Shown here piece by piece: positions 17,717 to 26,106 of a DNA stretch of 64,000 nt (the stretch's first letter is position 1; every line of letters begins with the position of its first letter). The notes under the pieces were generated by a model, which did not search any database, was not told the origin of the DNA, and saw only the letters and a list, made by a program, of their open reading frames with translations. The stretch covers positions 106,622 through 170,621 of the forward strand of contig NZ_JAHEAG010000015.1 in NCBI RefSeq assembly GCF_018596315.1, read 5' to 3'. Source of the DNA: Bradyrhizobium sp. SRL28. Lineage in GTDB: Bacteria; Pseudomonadota; Alphaproteobacteria; Rhizobiales; Xanthobacteraceae. The translations under genes and the position numbers were made by a program.

Positions 17717-19098
17717 GACGGCCGCTTGCGCTTGTGCGCGAACGGATTGGCCTTTTCGCGCAGCGTGATCCGTATCGGCGTGCCCGGCAGGTCGAAGGCC
17801 TCGCGCATGCTGTTGGTGAGATAGCGCAGATAGGATTGCGGCACGGCGTCGGCGCGCGAGCAGAACAAGATAAAGCTCGGCGGCCGCGCCTTGGCCTGCG
17901 TAATGTAGTTCAGCTTCAGCCGACGGCCGGAGACCGCGGGCGGCGGGTTGGCATCGACCGCCTGCTCGAACCAGCGATTAAGCGTGGCCGTCGGCACGCG
18001 CTTGTTCCACACCGCGTAGGCTTCCTCAATCGCCGTCATAAGCCGGTCGATGCCTTCGCCCATCAGCCCGGACACCGCGACGACAGGCGCGCCCTTGACC
18101 TGCGGCAGCCAGTGATCGACATCGGTGCGCAGCGCGGAAATCAGATTTCCCTTCCGCTCCATCAAGTCCCACTTATTGACCGCCAGCACGATCGCCCGCC
18201 CCTCGCGCTCGATCAGATCGGCGATACGCAGGTCCTGCTCCTCGAACCGGTTTTGCGCATCCATCATCATCACGACGACTTCGGCAAAGCGCACCGCGCG
18301 CAGCGCGTCCGCCACCGACAGTTTTTCCAGCTTCGCCTCGATCCGCGAGCGCCGCCGCAAGCCCGCGGTGTCGAACACCCGAAACTCGCGTCCCTGCCAG
18401 TTGATTTCAACCGAAATGGAATCGCGCGTGGTGCCGGCCTCGGCGCTGGTCAACAGCCGCTCCTCGCCGAGCAGATGATTGATCAGCGTGGATTTCCCGG
18501 CATTGGGACGGCCGACGATGGCGACGCGGATCGGACGCTGCGCGAGTTCCTCATCCGATACGATGATGTCATCATCGTCGAACTCTTCATCCTCGTCGAC
18601 CGGCTCCGGCATCAGCACGCGTAGCGCGTCGTAGAGATCGCTCATGCCCTCGCCATGTTCGGCCGAAATCTGGATGGGATCGCCGAGCCCCAGCGCGTAG
18701 GATTCCATCGCGCCGACTTCGCCGTGTTTTCCCTCGCTCTTGTTGGCGACCAGCACCACCGGCTTGTTGGCGCGGCGGGCGAAATCGGCAAAGGCGCGAT
18801 CGTTCGGCGTTAGCCCAGCGCGCGCGTCGATCACGAACATCAGCGCGTCCGCCAGGCCGATCGCGGTTTCGGTCTGCTCCTGCATCCGCGCGGTGAGCGA
18901 GCCCTTGGCGCCCTCGTCGAGGCCGGCGGTGTCGATCACGGTGAATTCGAGATCGCCGAGACGCGCATTGCCCTCGCGGCGGTCGCGGGTGACGCCAGGC
19001 TCGTCATCAACCAACGCGAGTTTCTGCCCTACCAGCCGGTTGAACAGCGTCGACTTGCCGACATTGGGGCGGCCGATGATGGCGATCGTAAAAGACAT
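17713..19098 (-). CDS. der: ribosome-assembly GTPase Der (EngA)
   Basis: A 461-residue essential GTPase for 50S subunit maturation. Two GTPase domains in tandem are diagnostic: the first G1 is GRPNVGKST (residues 9-17), with DEPGVTRDRR and NKSEG. The second is GRPNAGKST near residue 195, with AGTTRDSI, DTAGLRRRS and NKWD. The C-terminal KH-like domain ends RKRPS. It is third in a minus-strand operon after a YfgM-like protein and a lipoprotein, and is translationally coupled to the MFS gene downstream. A stem-loop lies just before its start codon. Confidence 0.97.
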   Translation of the reverse strand: MSFTIAIIGRPNVGKSTLFNRLVGQKLALVDDEPGVTRDRREGNARLGDLEFTVIDTAGLDEGAKGSLTARMQEQTETAIGLADALMFVIDARAGLTPNDRAFADFARRANKPVVLVANKSEGKHGEVGAMESYALGLGDPIQISAEHGEGMSDLYDALRVLMPEPVDEDEEFDDDDIIVSDEELAQRPIRVAIVGRPNAGKSTLINHLLGEERLLTSAEAGTTRDSISVEINWQGREFRVFDTAGLRRRSRIEAKLEKLSVADALRAVRFAEVVVMMMDAQNRFEEQDLRIADLIEREGRAIVLAVNKWDLMERKGNLISALRTDVDHWLPQVKGAPVVAVSGLMGEGIDRLMTAIEEAYAVWNKRVPTATLNRWFEQAVDANPPPAVSGRRLKLNYITQAKARPPSFILFCSRADAVPQSYLRYLTNSMREAFDLPGTPIRITLREKANPFAHKRKRPS

Positions 19099-19109
19099 AA
19101 ATGATCCAA

Positions 19110-19130
19110 ACGCCCTTTTTTGAAGGGCGT
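19110..19130 (-). promoter_or_regulatory. stem-loop just upstream of der
   Basis: A perfect 8-bp stem ACGCCCTT/AAGGGCGT with a 5-base loop lies 11 bases before the der start codon. There is no U-run after it on the minus strand, so it is not a standard terminator. It could set der translation or processing of the operon mRNA. Confidence 0.5.
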
Positions 19131-19153
19131 GTCAATCGAACGAAAAGAAGAAA

Positions 19154-19672
19154 TCAACGCGTGAAAGTACCGCTCGGCATTGGCGCCGGGAACGCGGATT
19201 GTTGCGGGGACTGTGCAGGCGCCGCCGATTGATCGGGCGGCGGCGCGGTGGTCCGCTTGCGCACGATCTTGGCCGGCTTGGGCGCCGGCGGCGCGGCGGC
19301 GGTGCTGCCCTCTTCCTCGGGTGCGGCGTCGGGGTCCGCAGCGGCGGGGGCGGCGGCCTGTTTGCCCTTGGCTTTCGTGCCACGCTTCGATTTCGGCTCT
19401 TCCGGCGGAGCTGCAGCGGCAGCCTGCGCGTTCGGGTCGTCAACCTGCTGACGGGAGCCCTTGTAGAGATCCTTCGGCACGCCCTGCTCGAGGCCCGGCA
19501 CGCCTTCGGGGAACACCGGCTTGCGGTCACCGGGCAGCTTCTTCTTGGTGTCGAGGAAGTCGAGCATGTCGCTGGGATCGAAATTGCCGATGCCGCCACC
19601 GCCGCAGCCCGCCAGCGCGCCGGAAAGTGCGACGAGAACGGCGGCTGCGATCAAACGTTGCGGGCGGCGCAT
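19154..19672 (-). CDS. Pro/Ala-rich lipoprotein of the der operon
   Basis: A 172-residue predicted lipoprotein. The lipobox LSGALAGC puts the lipid-modified Cys at residue 23, followed by GGGGIGNFDPSDMLDFLDTKKKLPGDRKPVFPEGVPGLEQGVPKDL, cited here only as positions 24-69. The remainder is low-complexity and rich in Ala, Pro and Lys, suitable for spanning the periplasm. ATG 19672 is preferred over an in-frame TTG at 19690. In gammaproteobacteria the slot between yfgM and der is held by bamB. This gene is in the same slot but has no beta-propeller, so equivalence to BamB is not supported by its sequence. Confidence 0.8.
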   Translation of the reverse strand: MRRPQRLIAAAVLVALSGALAGCGGGGIGNFDPSDMLDFLDTKKKLPGDRKPVFPEGVPGLEQGVPKDLYKGSRQQVDDPNAQAAAAAPPEEPKSKRGTKAKGKQAAAPAAADPDAAPEEEGSTAAAPPAPKPAKIVRKRTTAPPPDQSAAPAQSPQQSAFPAPMPSGTFTR

Positions 19673-19701
19673 GGTTGTTTTCCCACTCAACTCGTTTTCC
19701 G

Positions 19702-20355
19702 TCAGCTCTTTGCGACCGGCGGAAGCAAGGCCTGCAGCGCCTCAGAGCGCGAACGCAGGCTCGGCGGCGTCTGGCCGTCATTGGCGATCATATCCAGCCA
19801 TTGCCGTGTCGCGGAGGCATCGTTGGCGCGCCAGGCCGATAGCGCCAGCAATTCGCGCGCAGTATGGCGAAAGGTTGCGCCTGGCGCAGCAGCGGCTTCG
19901 AGGCGCTCTTTCATGTTGGGATAGCTCGTGCTTTCCAACAGCAGCTGGGCAGCGCGAATCCGCGCCAGATCCTGCTCGGCGACGCCGACGCTGCGGTCAG
20001 CAGTGATCTCATCGAACATCTTTGCCGCTGCCTGCGGGTCGCGGTTGGCGACTTCCGTGGCCAAGCGCAACCGCGCCAGCACGCGATAGCCGAACGGCGC
20101 CTTCGCGACGAGATCGGCGAAGGCCGCCTCGGCCTCGGCGTGCTTGTTGGCTTCCGAAAGCTCGACGGCCTTGTCGAACGCAGCCCCCGCCTCGGTCGCC
20201 TTCTTGGCCTCCAAATATTGGTAGCCGCGCCAGCCGCCCACGGCGGCGATGATCAAAATTACCCCGGCGATGATAAAAAGCGAGTATCGGTCCCACAGCT
20301 TCTTGAGCTGATCGCGACGGACCTCCTCGTCGACTTCATCAAATAATTCAGACAC
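19702..20355 (-). CDS. YfgM-like membrane-anchored TPR protein
   Basis: A 217-residue protein with a short cytoplasmic N-terminus, one membrane helix (about residues 27-48, LFIIAGVILIIAAVGGW), and a periplasmic TPR-like domain (PF09976 type). Helical repeats include EAGAAFDKAVELSEANKH and ARIRAAQLLLESTSY. E. coli YfgM is an ancillary subunit of the SecYEG translocon that links to periplasmic chaperones, and it is likewise encoded upstream of der. Here it is first in the operon YfgM-like / lipoprotein / der / MFS, with a 29-bp gap to the lipoprotein. The assignment rests on topology and synteny. Confidence 0.85.
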   Translation of the reverse strand: MSELFDEVDEEVRRDQLKKLWDRYSLFIIAGVILIIAAVGGWRGYQYLEAKKATEAGAAFDKAVELSEANKHAEAEAAFADLVAKAPFGYRVLARLRLATEVANRDPQAAAKMFDEITADRSVGVAEQDLARIRAAQLLLESTSYPNMKERLEAAAAPGATFRHTARELLALSAWRANDASATRQWLDMIANDGQTPPSLRSRSEALQALLPPVAKS

Positions 20356-20598
20356 TTAAAGGTATCCCATCCCCGAGGAACCGCGCCTTGGGCGGCAGCA
20401 TCGTGCGCCCGATCCCCGCATGGCCGCGACGTAGCCTATTGATATGGCGGTGGCAAGGCAAAGCGAGGTGGATCAAAGCGTTAACAACGGCCCGGCCGGC
20501 CCGCGAAATTGCCCGACAACGTTGACATCGCGGTTCAAAGTTTGGCGTAATCCCGCCCGCTTCCATTACGAATCTTACCCCGATTTCTTGGGTGTTTC

Positions 20599-21471
20599 AT
20601 GCCTCGCCATGCGCTGGTTTCGATGCTTGCCATGAGCTTGGTATTGGGACTGGCATCCCTGCCCGCGGCGTCACTGGCCGACGATATCAAGCCGAAGGCG
20701 CCCGAGACGGCGTTCTCGGGCAAATTACGCCCCGACATTTTGGGAATCTCGACCGAATCGAACGCCGAATCCGCGCGTGGCATCTTTGATTCCCTGTTCA
20801 AGGGCCGTACCGACACCAAAACCGACATCCAGCAGCAGAAATTCGGCAACGGCGGCACCAGCTACGTCACCGCGTTGAGTTTCAGCCTCCCCGCCGGCTC
20901 GAAACAGAACGGCGAGATGCTCTCGACCAGCTTCTCCTCGCCCGCGAGTGCCAACCGCGCCTATTTCGTCGCGCGCAACCTGACCTTCGCACAGGACCAG
21001 CAGCCGTCGAAGGCGGACATGATCAGGGAAGTCATGGGCAAATACGGCGTGCCCACCATCGTCGGCGATCAGCACCTGTATTACATCTACCGCAAGGGCT
21101 CGATCATGTCCGTCGGCGGCAAGTACAAGGAAGCGACCGCGCTGGAAGCAATCGACAAGCCGCTTGATCCGCGGGCCGCCGTCAAGCTCAACGGCGACAC
21201 CGTCCGCGGCAGTTGCGTGGCGGTCGTCAAGCGCGCGCAGACCAAGGCCAAGGAGCCGAGCGCCATGCTGGCCGAGGCCAAGGGTGCGAATTGCGACGGC
21301 GTGTTGAGCGTGCAGCTCGTCCCGGGCACGCCGGCCGACCGTGTCGGCATCGCGCAATTCACCCTGCTTGATGTCAAACAGCTCGTCAGCGCTGCCGCGA
21401 TCGACGGTGCCGCCCTTGCCGGCGGGTCGAGCGAAGGCTCGATGCCCAAGGGCAGCGCGCCGAAACTCTAG
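20599..21471 (+). CDS. secreted hypothetical protein
   Basis: A 290-residue protein with a signal peptide (ALVSMLAMSLVLGLASLPAASLA, cleavage about residue 27). The mature part has no motif I can name; it contains two cysteines (GSCVAVVKRA and GANCDGVL) that could form a disulfide. The sequence KLRPDILGISTESNAESARGI, near residues 42-62, is followed by regular beta-rich stretches. The C-terminal tail is Gly/Ser/Ala-rich. It is divergent from the der operon, with a 243-bp spacer. I do not assign a function. Confidence 0.75.
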   Translation: MPRHALVSMLAMSLVLGLASLPAASLADDIKPKAPETAFSGKLRPDILGISTESNAESARGIFDSLFKGRTDTKTDIQQQKFGNGGTSYVTALSFSLPAGSKQNGEMLSTSFSSPASANRAYFVARNLTFAQDQQPSKADMIREVMGKYGVPTIVGDQHLYYIYRKGSIMSVGGKYKEATALEAIDKPLDPRAAVKLNGDTVRGSCVAVVKRAQTKAKEPSAMLAEAKGANCDGVLSVQLVPGTPADRVGIAQFTLLDVKQLVSAAAIDGAALAGGSSEGSMPKGSAPKL

Positions 21472-21610
21472 CCCTGTCGCGCACCGGCGTCCGGCAGTTT
21501 TGCGGCGACGGTAGCGCGCTCATCGCTGCCATCTGCCGGACCTTTTGAAACGTCGGCGGGAACCTTTCGCCCGTGCTGAAATTGAATCTCCGTTACATGG
21601 AGATCGGACA

Positions 21611-21913
21611 ATGCGTGGATTTCCGCCGAGTGTGCCGTATGGCGCCGATCAGACGATCTATCTGGTCGTGGAAGGTCCAGGGCAGCATGGCATCGCCCGG
21701 AAAACCGAGCGCGATGACATCGAGACGGTTATTACCGATCTTCTATCGGGACAATTCAATGACCCGATAGAGGTGGTTGCTTTCAACACGCTGGAGCACT
21801 GGACCGACGACTTGTCCAAAGATATCGCGAGAGAAATTCGCTGTCGTTGCGACATCGAGGGGCACGATGTGCCTGTCTACCTGGACGAATTCGTAGGCAA
21901 AACCTCGGCTTGA
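21611..21913 (+). CDS. small conserved hypothetical protein (Bradyrhizobium type)
   Basis: A 100-residue acidic protein, DQTIYLVVEGPGQHGIA near the N-terminus, then DDIETVITDLLSGQF, PIEVVAFNTLEHWTDD and AREIRCRCDIEGHDVP. I recognise this as a family of small proteins repeated many times in Bradyrhizobium genomes, without known function. The ATG at 21611 has GGAG about eight bases upstream; the in-frame extension to 21545 lacks a ribosome-binding site. It is cytoplasmic, with no signal or membrane segment. Confidence 0.75.
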   Translation: MRGFPPSVPYGADQTIYLVVEGPGQHGIARKTERDDIETVITDLLSGQFNDPIEVVAFNTLEHWTDDLSKDIAREIRCRCDIEGHDVPVYLDEFVGKTSA

Positions 21914-21926
21914 TCAGCGGCAGGAA

Positions 21927-21963
21927 AAAAATCGGTAAAAAAATCGGTTGTGCAAAAATCGGT
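21927..21963. repeat. three direct copies of AAAAATCGGT
   Basis: Copies lie at 21927-21936, 21939-21948 and 21954-21963 (spacings 12 and 15 bp). They lie immediately upstream of a 40-codon open frame and could be regulator sites or a short tandem duplication. Confidence 0.6.
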
Positions 21964-21977
21964 TATGCGAGGAAGAT

Positions 21978-22100
21978 ATGACGTGGGTTTACTGGAATAC
22001 ATTTTGGACGTTGGCCGGCAGCCTCGTCTGGTTCATGACCATCGTGTCGCATCCCGACACTGTCGTCGTCGATCGACATCATCCTCAACGGCCTCGATAA
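21978..22100 (+). CDS. possible 40-residue membrane microprotein
   Basis: A 40-codon frame begins with ATG at 21978, preceded by GAGGAAG at usable spacing. The product begins MTWVYWNTFWTLAGSLVWFM, a single Trp-rich membrane segment, then a short His/Pro/Arg tail. It ends 16 bp before the convergent CoA ligase stop. Support is the ribosome-binding site and the hydrophobic profile only. I know no family, so it may be chance. Confidence 0.35.
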   Translation: MTWVYWNTFWTLAGSLVWFMTIVSHPDTVVVDRHHPQRPR

Positions 22101-22116
22101 CTTAGCCGCCCCAGTC

Positions 22117-23736
22117 TCAGCTTACTCTCGCGCTGTCCGAAATCAGCGCCATGAAAGCCTCGCGGAGCTGCCGCTTCATCACCTTGCCGTTGGCATTGCG
22201 CGGCAACGGGTCCGTCCGCACATCCATGGTTTCCGGCACCTTGTAATCAGACAGCCGCTCGGCGCACCAGGCGCGCAGCACCTCGCCGTTGACGGCATTC
22301 CGGGTCACCACGACCGCATGCACGCGCTCGCCCAGCACCGGGCACGGTTTTGCGATGATCGCGCTCTCGACCACGTCGGGGTGGCCTGAAAGCACCGACT
22401 CGACTTCCGCCGAATAGATCTTCAGCCCGCCGCGGTTGATCATGTCCTTCTGTCGATCGAACACGCGGACGAAATTCTCAGCATCGATCGAGCCGAGATC
22501 GCCGGAATGCCAGAAGCCGGCCGTAAAACTCTCGGCCGTGGCTTTCGGATTATTCCAGTAGCCCTTGATGACCGAGCCGCCATGAATCCAGATTTCGCCT
22601 ATCTCGCCGCGCGGCAGTTCGCGGCCCTGGGCATCCATGACGACGATCTGCGCGCCCGGACAGGGCAAGCCGACGCTGTCGATGTGGCTCGCCGTCAGTT
22701 CGCCGGGCATCATGGTCGACGGCGACGTGGTCTCGGTCGCGCCGTAGCAATTCATCAGCTTCAGCCCGGGAATCTTGGCGTCCAGCCGCTCGATCGTGGC
22801 GATCGGCATCGGCGCGCCGCCAAAGCCGCCGATCCGCCAGCTCGACAGATCATAGCTGTCAAAATCCGGCTGCAGCAGGCAGAGATTGTACATCGCCGGC
22901 ACCATCACGGTGTAGGTGACGCGCTCGCGCGCCGCCATCTTCAGATATTCCGCAGCCTTGAACTCCGCCATGACGATCAGCGCGCCGGCGCAACGGACCA
23001 TGGTCATGATGTTGGCGACCACGCCGGTGACGTGTCCGAGCGGCACCGCGGCGATCGATCGATCCCCGGCGGTAAGCTTCAGGCACGACACGAACACCAT
23101 CGACGAATGAATGATGGTGCAATGGGCCAACATCGCCCCTTTCGGCCGTCCCGTGGTGCCCGAGGTGTAGAGGATCATGGCGGTGTCTTCTTCGCCGACC
23201 TCGACCGGCGCTGCCAGGGGCGCGTGATCGACCAGATCCGAAAAGCGCGAGAGTTTTGGATTATCATCGACCGCGATCCGGTGCACGACATCGGGGATGT
23301 CGCGCGCATCGGGCACACGGTCGGCCAGCGCGGCCTCGTGGATCAGGAGCCGCGCGCCGCAATCGGTGAGCACATAGGCGATCTCGGGCTTTTGCTGGCG
23401 GGTCGAAAGCAGCACCGTCACCAGCCCCGCATGCGCCGCGCCCAGCATCGTCAGCACGAATTCGGTCCGGTTGCCGAGCAGCACCGCGACGCGGTCGCCA
23501 TGCTGCAGGCCGAGCTTTTGAAATCCTGCTGCGATTTGCGCCGATTGCTGCGCGACTTGGCGCCAGGTCATTCGCGTGGCGCCACAGACCAGCGCCTCGC
23601 CATCGCCGTTCTGCGCCACGGCTTCGGCCACCATCGCCGGAATGCTCTTGGGCCGCTCGCAAAATGCCGGAATGATACGATCGCCGAAGCGCGGCTCGAG
23701 CCGCATCGCCGGAATGGAGTGCTGCGACCAGTCCAT
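22117..23736 (-). CDS. class I acyl-CoA synthetase (AMP-forming)
   Basis: A 539-residue adenylate-forming ligase that activates a carboxylic acid to its CoA thioester. The P-loop is MILYTSGTTGRPKGAML, followed by MNCYGATETTSP (A5), the hinge region around WHSGDLGSIDAENFVRVFDRQKDMI, and the catalytic lysine near the end in PRNANGKVMKRQLRE. ATG 23736 is chosen because GAGG precedes it and the protein starts at the usual point; the in-frame extension to 24231 runs antisense-free but out of frame through panB and is not real. It lies 11 bp after panB in the same operon. The substrate is unknown. Confidence 0.92.
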   Translation of the reverse strand: MDWSQHSIPAMRLEPRFGDRIIPAFCERPKSIPAMVAEAVAQNGDGEALVCGATRMTWRQVAQQSAQIAAGFQKLGLQHGDRVAVLLGNRTEFVLTMLGAAHAGLVTVLLSTRQQKPEIAYVLTDCGARLLIHEAALADRVPDARDIPDVVHRIAVDDNPKLSRFSDLVDHAPLAAPVEVGEEDTAMILYTSGTTGRPKGAMLAHCTIIHSSMVFVSCLKLTAGDRSIAAVPLGHVTGVVANIMTMVRCAGALIVMAEFKAAEYLKMAARERVTYTVMVPAMYNLCLLQPDFDSYDLSSWRIGGFGGAPMPIATIERLDAKIPGLKLMNCYGATETTSPSTMMPGELTASHIDSVGLPCPGAQIVVMDAQGRELPRGEIGEIWIHGGSVIKGYWNNPKATAESFTAGFWHSGDLGSIDAENFVRVFDRQKDMINRGGLKIYSAEVESVLSGHPDVVESAIIAKPCPVLGERVHAVVVTRNAVNGEVLRAWCAERLSDYKVPETMDVRTDPLPRNANGKVMKRQLREAFMALISDSARVS

Positions 23737-23747
23737 GGGCGGCCTCG

Positions 23748-24569
23748 TCAGCTCTTCTTCATCTCGTAGACATGTTCGGGTCCGGGGAAAGCGCGCGAGC
23801 GCACGTCGCTGGCATAGCCCTGGATCGCCGCGTCGATCGCGGGGCCGAGATCGCCGTAGCGGCGAACGAATTTCGGCGTCCGCGGCGACAGGCCCAGCAT
23901 GTCCTCCAGCACCAGCACCTGCCCGTCGCAGGCTGAGCTGGCGCCAATGCCGATGGTCGGAATGGCGATGGTCTCGGTAATCTTCCGCGCCAGCGGCTCG
24001 GCGACCGCCTCGACTACGACCGAGAACGCCCCGGCATCCGAGATCGCCTGGGCATCCCTCAGGATCGGGTCCCAACTGCCCTCGTCGCGGCCCTGCGCGC
24101 GAAACGAACCCAGCGTGTTGATCGATTGCGGCGTCAATCCGATATGGCCCATGACAGGCACGCCGCGCTCGGACAGGAACGCCACTGTTTCCGCCATCCG
24201 CACGCCGCCTTCGAGCTTCACCGCGCCGCAATGGGTTTCCTTCAATATCCGCACCGCGGAATGAAATGCCTGCTCCTTCGAGGCCTCATAGGAGCCGAAC
24301 GGCATATCCACCACGACCAAAGCGTGCCTCGAACCGCGCATCACCGCATGTCCCTGCAGGATCATCATGTCGAGCGTCACCGGCACGGTGGTCTCGAAAC
24401 CGTGCATGACATTGCCGAGGGAATCGCCGACCAGAATGACGTCGCAGTGGCGATCCACCAGGGCTGCGGTATGCGCATGGTAGGACGTCAGCATCACGAT
24501 CGGCTCGCCGTTCTTGCGCGCGCGGATATCCGGCGCAGTTTTGCGCTTGATGGCAGACTGAACCGACAT
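23748..24569 (-). CDS. panB: ketopantoate hydroxymethyltransferase
   Basis: A 273-residue TIM-barrel enzyme that transfers a hydroxymethyl group from methylene-tetrahydrofolate to ketoisovalerate, the first step of pantothenate (CoA) synthesis. Conserved blocks are MLTSYHAHTAALVD, VGDSLGNVMHG (Mg-binding Asp), VKLEGGVRM, MGHIGLTPQS and GIGIGASSACDGQ-like GIGASSACDGQVLV. ATG 24569 is chosen over an upstream TTG because GGAG lies six bases before it. It starts one base after the NnrU-type gene ends and is followed by an acyl-CoA ligase; a link through CoA supply is plausible. panC is not in the window. Confidence 0.95.
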   Translation of the reverse strand: MSVQSAIKRKTAPDIRARKNGEPIVMLTSYHAHTAALVDRHCDVILVGDSLGNVMHGFETTVPVTLDMMILQGHAVMRGSRHALVVVDMPFGSYEASKEQAFHSAVRILKETHCGAVKLEGGVRMAETVAFLSERGVPVMGHIGLTPQSINTLGSFRAQGRDEGSWDPILRDAQAISDAGAFSVVVEAVAEPLARKITETIAIPTIGIGASSACDGQVLVLEDMLGLSPRTPKFVRRYGDLGPAIDAAIQGYASDVRSRAFPGPEHVYEMKKS

Positions 24570-24570
24570 G

Positions 24571-25155
24571 CTAGACTCCAACGACGGGGACGCCGATCAC
24601 GACCGGATGGAACGCGAATGCGAGCGCCAGATAGGCGACGAGGCCGACCGCGATCGCGATCAGGTCGTTGCCGGGACCACCGACGGGGATCGGCGGCGCG
24701 CCGGCGTCGGAACGGGATTTCAGCGAAATGCGGTCATAGACCGCCCATGCGAGAAACGAGCCGAACAGGATGATCGAGCCGAGATCGCCGTTGGCGAGCA
24801 GATGCGCCGCAGCCCACAGCTTGATTCCCGTCAGCATCGGATGCTTCAGCGTCGTATAGATCCGGCCGCGAATGTAGGAAGCGACCACCATGATGATCGC
24901 GGGCAGCATCAGGGCCACCGTGATGTGCTTGAGCGCTATCGGCGGGTTCCAGACGTCGATCCAGCCGGTCGCGCGATATTTTGCAAAGCCCCAGATGATC
25001 AGCGCAAGGCCTGCGAACGAGACCAGCGCATAGCCGATCTTGTAACCGCCCTCGCCCGTCGCGGCGATGACCTGCACGCGCATCTTGCGCTGGATGGTGA
25101 GCGTGTGGACGCCGAAGAACAGGATCAGGCCCAGGATCAACACCAGCAGTCCCAT
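24571..25155 (-). CDS. NnrU-family membrane protein
   Basis: A 194-residue polytopic membrane protein, about six hydrophobic segments, matching the NnrU family (PF07298). GLILFFGVHTLTIQRKMR at the N-terminus and IRGRIYTTLKHPMLTGIKLWAAAHLLANGD in the middle are the family signature, related to isoprenylcysteine methyltransferase-like proteins. NnrU is often found with nitric-oxide or nitrite reduction genes, but none are here. It is the first gene of the operon with panB, whose ATG is one base beyond its stop. The biochemical role is unknown. Confidence 0.85.
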   Translation of the reverse strand: MGLLVLILGLILFFGVHTLTIQRKMRVQVIAATGEGGYKIGYALVSFAGLALIIWGFAKYRATGWIDVWNPPIALKHITVALMLPAIIMVVASYIRGRIYTTLKHPMLTGIKLWAAAHLLANGDLGSIILFGSFLAWAVYDRISLKSRSDAGAPPIPVGGPGNDLIAIAVGLVAYLALAFAFHPVVIGVPVVGV

Positions 25156-25244
25156 GATGCCCTCCCGTTGCGCGGCTGGTTTGCCGTATTATCCGCGTAT
25201 CATTTTAAGGGCTTGGTGCGCAATGCGCCACGCGGCCGGTCAGC

Positions 25245-25847
25245 TCACGGCTTCTCCACCTGCCTTCCCAGATCGCGATTGTCGACGTAGCGGATGGCAA
25301 TCGGCCGCCCGGCCAGCGCACCGCCAAGCCCACCGGTGAATTTCAGAGGCTGACATGCCTGCAGCGACGCATTGATCGCCTTGAGATAGGTGGCGCGGGT
25401 ATCCGCCGGGGCGCCGGCCGTGGCATATGTCACACGCGGGGTGGCGATGATCTCGCCCGAGCGCTTGAAGCTGAAGCGGACCGACATCTGCATGCCCGGC
25501 CGCGCGATGTCGGAAGGCGGCGGCGACCAGCAGGACCGCAGCGCCGCGAACAGGTCGCCGATCGTATCGAGATCGTGGTCCGGCTTCCGGTATTTCGCGG
25601 CCTGATCCTGCGGCGGCACGGTTTCGATCGTGAGTTGCAGGTTCTGGCCGTAGGGATAATCGATCTCGGGAATGCAGGGACCGTCATTGAACACGCTGCA
25701 AAACGACGGCGTGCACGGCTGGCCGTCGAGCACGCTGCAGGGGGCGTGCGAGAACGGCGTAGCGTCGATCTGGCGCCGCGACTGGGCATCGGCCGCGCCC
25801 ATCCCGACGAACAGGCCGATCAGGCAGACGATGATGCGCCGAAACAT
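25245..25847 (-). CDS. secreted TonB/TolA-C-like hypothetical protein
   Basis: A 200-residue protein with a signal peptide (RIIVCLIGLFVGMGAADAQ). A Cys-rich N-terminal segment follows, with four to five cysteines in CSVLDGQPCTPSFCSVFNDGPC. The C-terminal half has MQMSVRFSFKRSGEIIATPRV and AINASLQACQPLKF, the general pattern of TonB or TolA C-terminal domains. A membrane anchor and Pro-rich linker are absent, so energy transduction is doubtful. It is likely periplasmic and monocistronic. The function is not assigned. Confidence 0.7.
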   Translation of the reverse strand: MFRRIIVCLIGLFVGMGAADAQSRRQIDATPFSHAPCSVLDGQPCTPSFCSVFNDGPCIPEIDYPYGQNLQLTIETVPPQDQAAKYRKPDHDLDTIGDLFAALRSCWSPPPSDIARPGMQMSVRFSFKRSGEIIATPRVTYATAGAPADTRATYLKAINASLQACQPLKFTGGLGGALAGRPIAIRYVDNRDLGRQVEKP

Positions 25848-26106
25848 GCAGCGGGTCTCCTCATGGCCGACCCAACCAAGCTGGGACGCGTATTAGCCCG
25901 CATCAAGGCTGATGGCGTTCACATCCCCGCGTTCATGGCGGACGGTTCAGGCCTTTTCGCTGGGCCAAAGCCTCGCCGTCATCGCCCGCGAAGGGCGGGA
26001 GATCCAGTATTCCAGAGACGGTAGTGATCTACGGAGAGGCCGCGGCGTACTGGGTCCCCGGCTTTCGGAGGACGACAGCGGGGGGTGGCGCGAAAAGCGA
26101 ACCGCC

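Noticed and set aside
22507..23769. 420-residue frame on the plus strand
   Set aside because: It is fully antisense to the acyl-CoA ligase, Arg/His-rich as expected from high-GC shadow frames, and has no recognisable motif.
23737..24231. N-terminal extension of the acyl-CoA ligase
   Set aside because: It overlaps panB in another frame, while a good ribosome-binding site and the family N-terminus support 23736.
25863..26024. 53-residue plus-strand frame starting MADPTKLGRV
   Set aside because: Weak ribosome-binding site, no known relatives I recognise, and the second half is Arg-rich like a shadow frame.
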